Shown piece after piece: positions 19,748-22,335 of a stretch of DNA of 22,335 nt (position 1 is the stretch's first letter; each line of letters starts with the position of its first letter). Under the pieces are notes generated by a model, which saw nothing but the letters and a program-made list of their open reading frames with translations, ran no database searches and was not told the DNA's origin. Source of the DNA: Schoenoplectus triqueter. Its lineage: Eukaryota > Streptophyta > Magnoliopsida > Poales > Cyperaceae. The stretch spans positions 1-22,335 of the forward strand of contig CAXKVV010000962.1 in assembly GCA_964058805.1 (NCBI GenBank). The letters are read 5' to 3'. Made by a program: the position numbers and the translations under genes.

Positions 19748-21682
19748 CACGAACCATGTGATTAAATCAAATTCTTTTAGATAGTTTACCCGTTTTAATG
19801 AAAAAAAATCAGTCATCAACCCGCTTCTCTTGCGGTTTGATACAAGAACCAAATGGGAAACCCGTCTGAGTCTGGATTTTTATGGTTAAACCGTTTGGTT
19901 CGATCTGATTTTAATAACACAACTTGCTCATGTAACATTGCATACTACCATACAAATTAAACTTAAATTTATAGCAATGCTTGAATTGCTTTTCATGTGG
20001 AAACATTATCATTTGTAAAAAAAAATATTCTACAAGGTTTAAATATGGAATATTGTAAATGTAAGAGAGGTGCTGACTATCGTCCTGGAAATTTCACCTA
20101 AATATTGTCATTTTTTTTTATTTGTTTCAAGAAATAAAAAAAAAGGTTAATCCCATACTAGACGAAACATACAGATACAGAGACCATAAAAAGTGATTAT
20201 TCATTTATTTACTCAATAGCGGATAGCGGATTCATAGCGATGAGTCATTATTCATTTATTTGTGGTGGGTGTGCATCTTTTGTTGTAGTAAATGGTTATA
20301 ACATAATGGTGTTATAAAATTTAGACCATCCAATTTAATTGATCCACGTCACATAATAGACCCCCATTCGATATCTTGTTTGAGGTAGTTTCCTCTGGTT
20401 ACAAATCTGATTTTGTAAAATTTTGAGCAGAGTGGATCTTTGAGGCTTGGCTTGATGTATTTATAACTCTGTAAGACATGGTCTAAATTTTGTCAAAACC
20501 AGCCCAAATTGGAAAAGAGAACGGGACCTTAACGGCGTGGTTTCTCATGAAGGTTTTGAGATTTTGTAAAAATTTTGAATCGGACGGTTTAAACTGCGTG
20601 ACAACTATAACACGGAATGGAAGTGCCTGCCTTTCGGATTCTGATTCTATGTTGCATAGCATCATGTAGCACAGCAAATAAATTGTTAGATTACTTTAGA
20701 ATCCGTACCGACTCGAATCACAAAGAGATTCAACGATCCACATGTTGTTGTGCTGCACTGATATGAATTCCTGCCTTCCGTATAGAGCACTTTGTTATTG
20801 CTGAACTGTACAAAAATTCAAAAATCCCTTTTTCAAGTAGATACAAAAGTTCGATATATTTTTTGCATAAATTTGTTGATATTTTTGTTGATGAAACAGG
20901 CGCGTGATTCGGATACGATATACACGTGTTAAAATGTTTAATGATATTTAAAGGATTCATATGGAGTCGTTTTGGTATCAATTAGAGCATGAGCTGGCAA
21001 TGGAATTGAATGAAGCCTTTTTGGTGTTTTTCAAAAATGTGGTTTTCGCTTTTCATAACTGAAATTTTATATACCAAATATTCTTGTAGAGAAAGTACAA
21101 AATACACCGGCCTATCATAGTTTTTATTTTCCTCTCAAAATCTAATTTCTTAGTTGACAACTGATTGTAGGATCCATAATTAGATCTCACCAGCACCGAA
21201 GTTTGGTTATAACGATTTTAATGGAAGTTTTTTTACTAGCTAGAGGATAGATAAAATGTTAATTTTTGGCATTGAATATTTGGAGTAAAAAAAAAAGAAC
21301 TGATATCAGCTTAGAAAAATGTCAAGAAAGAGGCCTGCGTTCCTAGACAAGAGTCATATTTCTTTTACCATAGTCATCCTATTCGGCTATTTATAAAATT
21401 CAAATTAACTTAAGAACTCTAACATAAAAAAAATCCAAGTACAATTATTTAATTACATACAGCAAATTTGCCCTCTAAATACAATGAATAGCGAGCAATT
21501 TTATTCTAAATCTTTTCGACATCCTCAAATCAGAGACTGTTAAAAGTTGCCTCTTGATCCCTTAATAAACTACCAGCAAATCAACATAGAGACTAATGAA
21601 GTATATATCCAAGAGAGAAGCTAATTAAAACCAACAACCTACTTATATGAACTTACTACTTGTTCATACATTTGACACAATA
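19748..21682. other. Gene-free DNA downstream of the DUF1677 gene
   Basis: No supported gene. One 14-bp inverted repeat, AAAATTTAGACCAT (20316-20329) against ATGGTCTAAATTTT (20478-20491), may mark the edges of a small decayed element. The open frames at 20483-20677 and 20730-20981 show no family resemblance. The last 300 bases probably hold the 3' untranslated region of the minus-strand gene. Confidence 0.45.
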
Positions 21683-22081
21683 TTAATTAGTACCACTACA
21701 TCCTTCACTTTTGACTGAAACCGAAACACACGAATCAAGCGATCTCCTTCGATCCAAGCATTTCTTTGCCACATCCCTCATTGCACTTGCCAGATAAAAA
21801 TTAGGGTTTAGCCTGACTGTGCTGTTAAACTTCCTGCACATAGTCATGTGTGCCTCCAAAGCCTTCTCCTTCGAAAGGGAAGGATGTTTGCTTAGCTGCT
21901 CTTTAACAGCCTCTGCGCAGAGGCCGCAAATCCATTTCCCAGAAAAAGATTCACGGACTCTAGATATGTATGTAGGTGTGCAATCTTCTTCCATGCCACA
22001 ACATTCACACTTTACCATCTCCGGTTCGTGCGAGATAAATGCTGAATCAGACTGGACCCTCTGTAATGACGGGTTCTCTTT
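21683..22081 (-). CDS. DUF1677 family protein, last exon
   Basis: From the in-frame Met at 22018 this reads 111 residues to TAA at 21685-21683. It starts MVKCECCGMEEDCTPTYISR, then has GKWICGLCAEAVKEQL (residues 27-42), then AHMTMCRKFNS (56-66). The ordered cysteines (CxCC, C13, CGLC, C61) and the CECCG...CTPxYI...CGLCAEAVK pattern are what I know from plant DUF1677 proteins, usually about 100-200 residues with no known biochemical activity. The cysteine spacing suggests metal binding, which is inference. The open frame continues 21 codons upstream without another Met to 22081, directly after TATTTTATTTTTCAG, a good 3' splice site. Further upstream the frame meets a stop in the AT-rich intron. 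I therefore favour an upstream exon, with translation from the Met at 22018 as the alternative. The serine-rich C-terminal tail (about residues 92-111) is variable in the family. Confidence 0.85.
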   Translation of the reverse strand, partial: KENPSLQRVQSDSAFISHEPEMVKCECCGMEEDCTPTYISRVRESFSGKWICGLCAEAVKEQLSKHPSLSKEKALEAHMTMCRKFNSTVRLNPNFYLASAMRDVAKKCLDRRRSLDSCVSVSVKSEGCSGTN

Positions 22082-22096
22082 CTGAAAAATAAAATA
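22082..22096 (-). promoter_or_regulatory. 3' splice site (acceptor) candidate of the DUF1677 gene
   Basis: On the minus strand TATTTTATTTTTCAG ends at 22082, a T-rich tract followed by CAG. It joins in phase 0 to the codons AAA GAG AAC, which are in frame with the DUF1677 reading frame. Confidence 0.55.
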
Positions 22097-22316
22097 AAAA
22101 AGATAAATTTTTTTAGCTTATTAAAAGGATGTATACTTACATTGTGCTATAGTAGAAACACAAATTATTGCATGCAAATGCGATGAAACAATCATCCCAT
22201 TTAAATTTTAAAGGACTAGATGCATGCTAGGTAACCATATCATAACTGGCATGGTGCTCATTGTATTCCACACCAGAAGCTTATAATAACTATGTTGATT
22301 TTAATTCTGCTCTTAC

Positions 22317-22335
22317 TCGTCTCCCAGAACAATCT
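22317..22335 (-). CDS. Possible upstream exon end of the DUF1677 gene (runs off right edge)
   Basis: The minus-strand sequence ending GGGAGACGA at 22317 is followed by GTAAGAG, a good 5' splice site. Its open frame ends in phase 0 (DCSGRR) and would join the exon at 22081 in frame, with a 235-base AT-rich intron. Only 19 bases are visible, so this rests on splice-site match and phase alone. Confidence 0.3.

Noticed and set aside
21819..22085. 88-codon + strand open frame
   Set aside because: It is antisense to the DUF1677 exon, whose own frame carries the conserved cysteine pattern.
22082..22140. GTAAGTATAC donor at 22140 as the upstream splice site for the DUF1677 exon
   Set aside because: The intron would be under 60 bases, shorter than is usual in plants; the donor at 22316 fits length and phase better.

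Overview
This window looks like nuclear DNA of a flowering plant. It is strongly AT-rich, has long (AT)n, (CT)n and (GA)n microsatellites, many miniature inverted-repeat elements, and only two recognisable protein genes, both from plant-specific families. I cannot name the species, and monocot versus eudicot is not settled by what I can read.

Genes. A gene on the minus strand runs off the left edge (557 to 1). It encodes the N-terminal 185 residues of a protein resembling the Avr9/Cf-9 rapidly elicited protein 146 / DUF761 family. A second minus-strand gene near the right edge (21683 to about 22081, probably with a further exon to the right) encodes a small cysteine-rich DUF1677 protein. The roughly 21 kb between them shows no convincing coding region. 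The other open frames there are short, low-complexity or repeat-derived.

Layout. 558-2185: upstream region of the first gene and plain AT-rich DNA. 2186-4248: an unbroken array of five foldback elements (one truncated) separated by AT and CT/AT microsatellites. 4249-5575: AT-rich DNA with a degenerate repeat and an 18-bp tandem duplication. 5576-6830: a second array of three foldback elements separated by AT and GA tracts. 7127-7440 and 8599-8989: two small hAT-like elements, the second with a near-perfect 8-bp target duplication. 7830-8100: a long-looped inverted repeat. 9996-10918: a larger inverted-repeat element broken by a nested insertion. 12720-13209: a palindrome-rich block with a TATA box, possibly an LTR remnant. 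14356-14727, 16089-16946 and 19473-19747: further degenerate or hAT-like elements. 18613-18659 and 19187-19308: compact hairpins. 19748-21682: mostly featureless DNA downstream of the DUF1677 gene.

The main point of interest is the beads-on-a-string arrangement of foldback elements and microsatellites. At least eight elements share one core design but differ at their ends, and nearly every junction is a microsatellite. The two protein genes are not evidently functionally linked.
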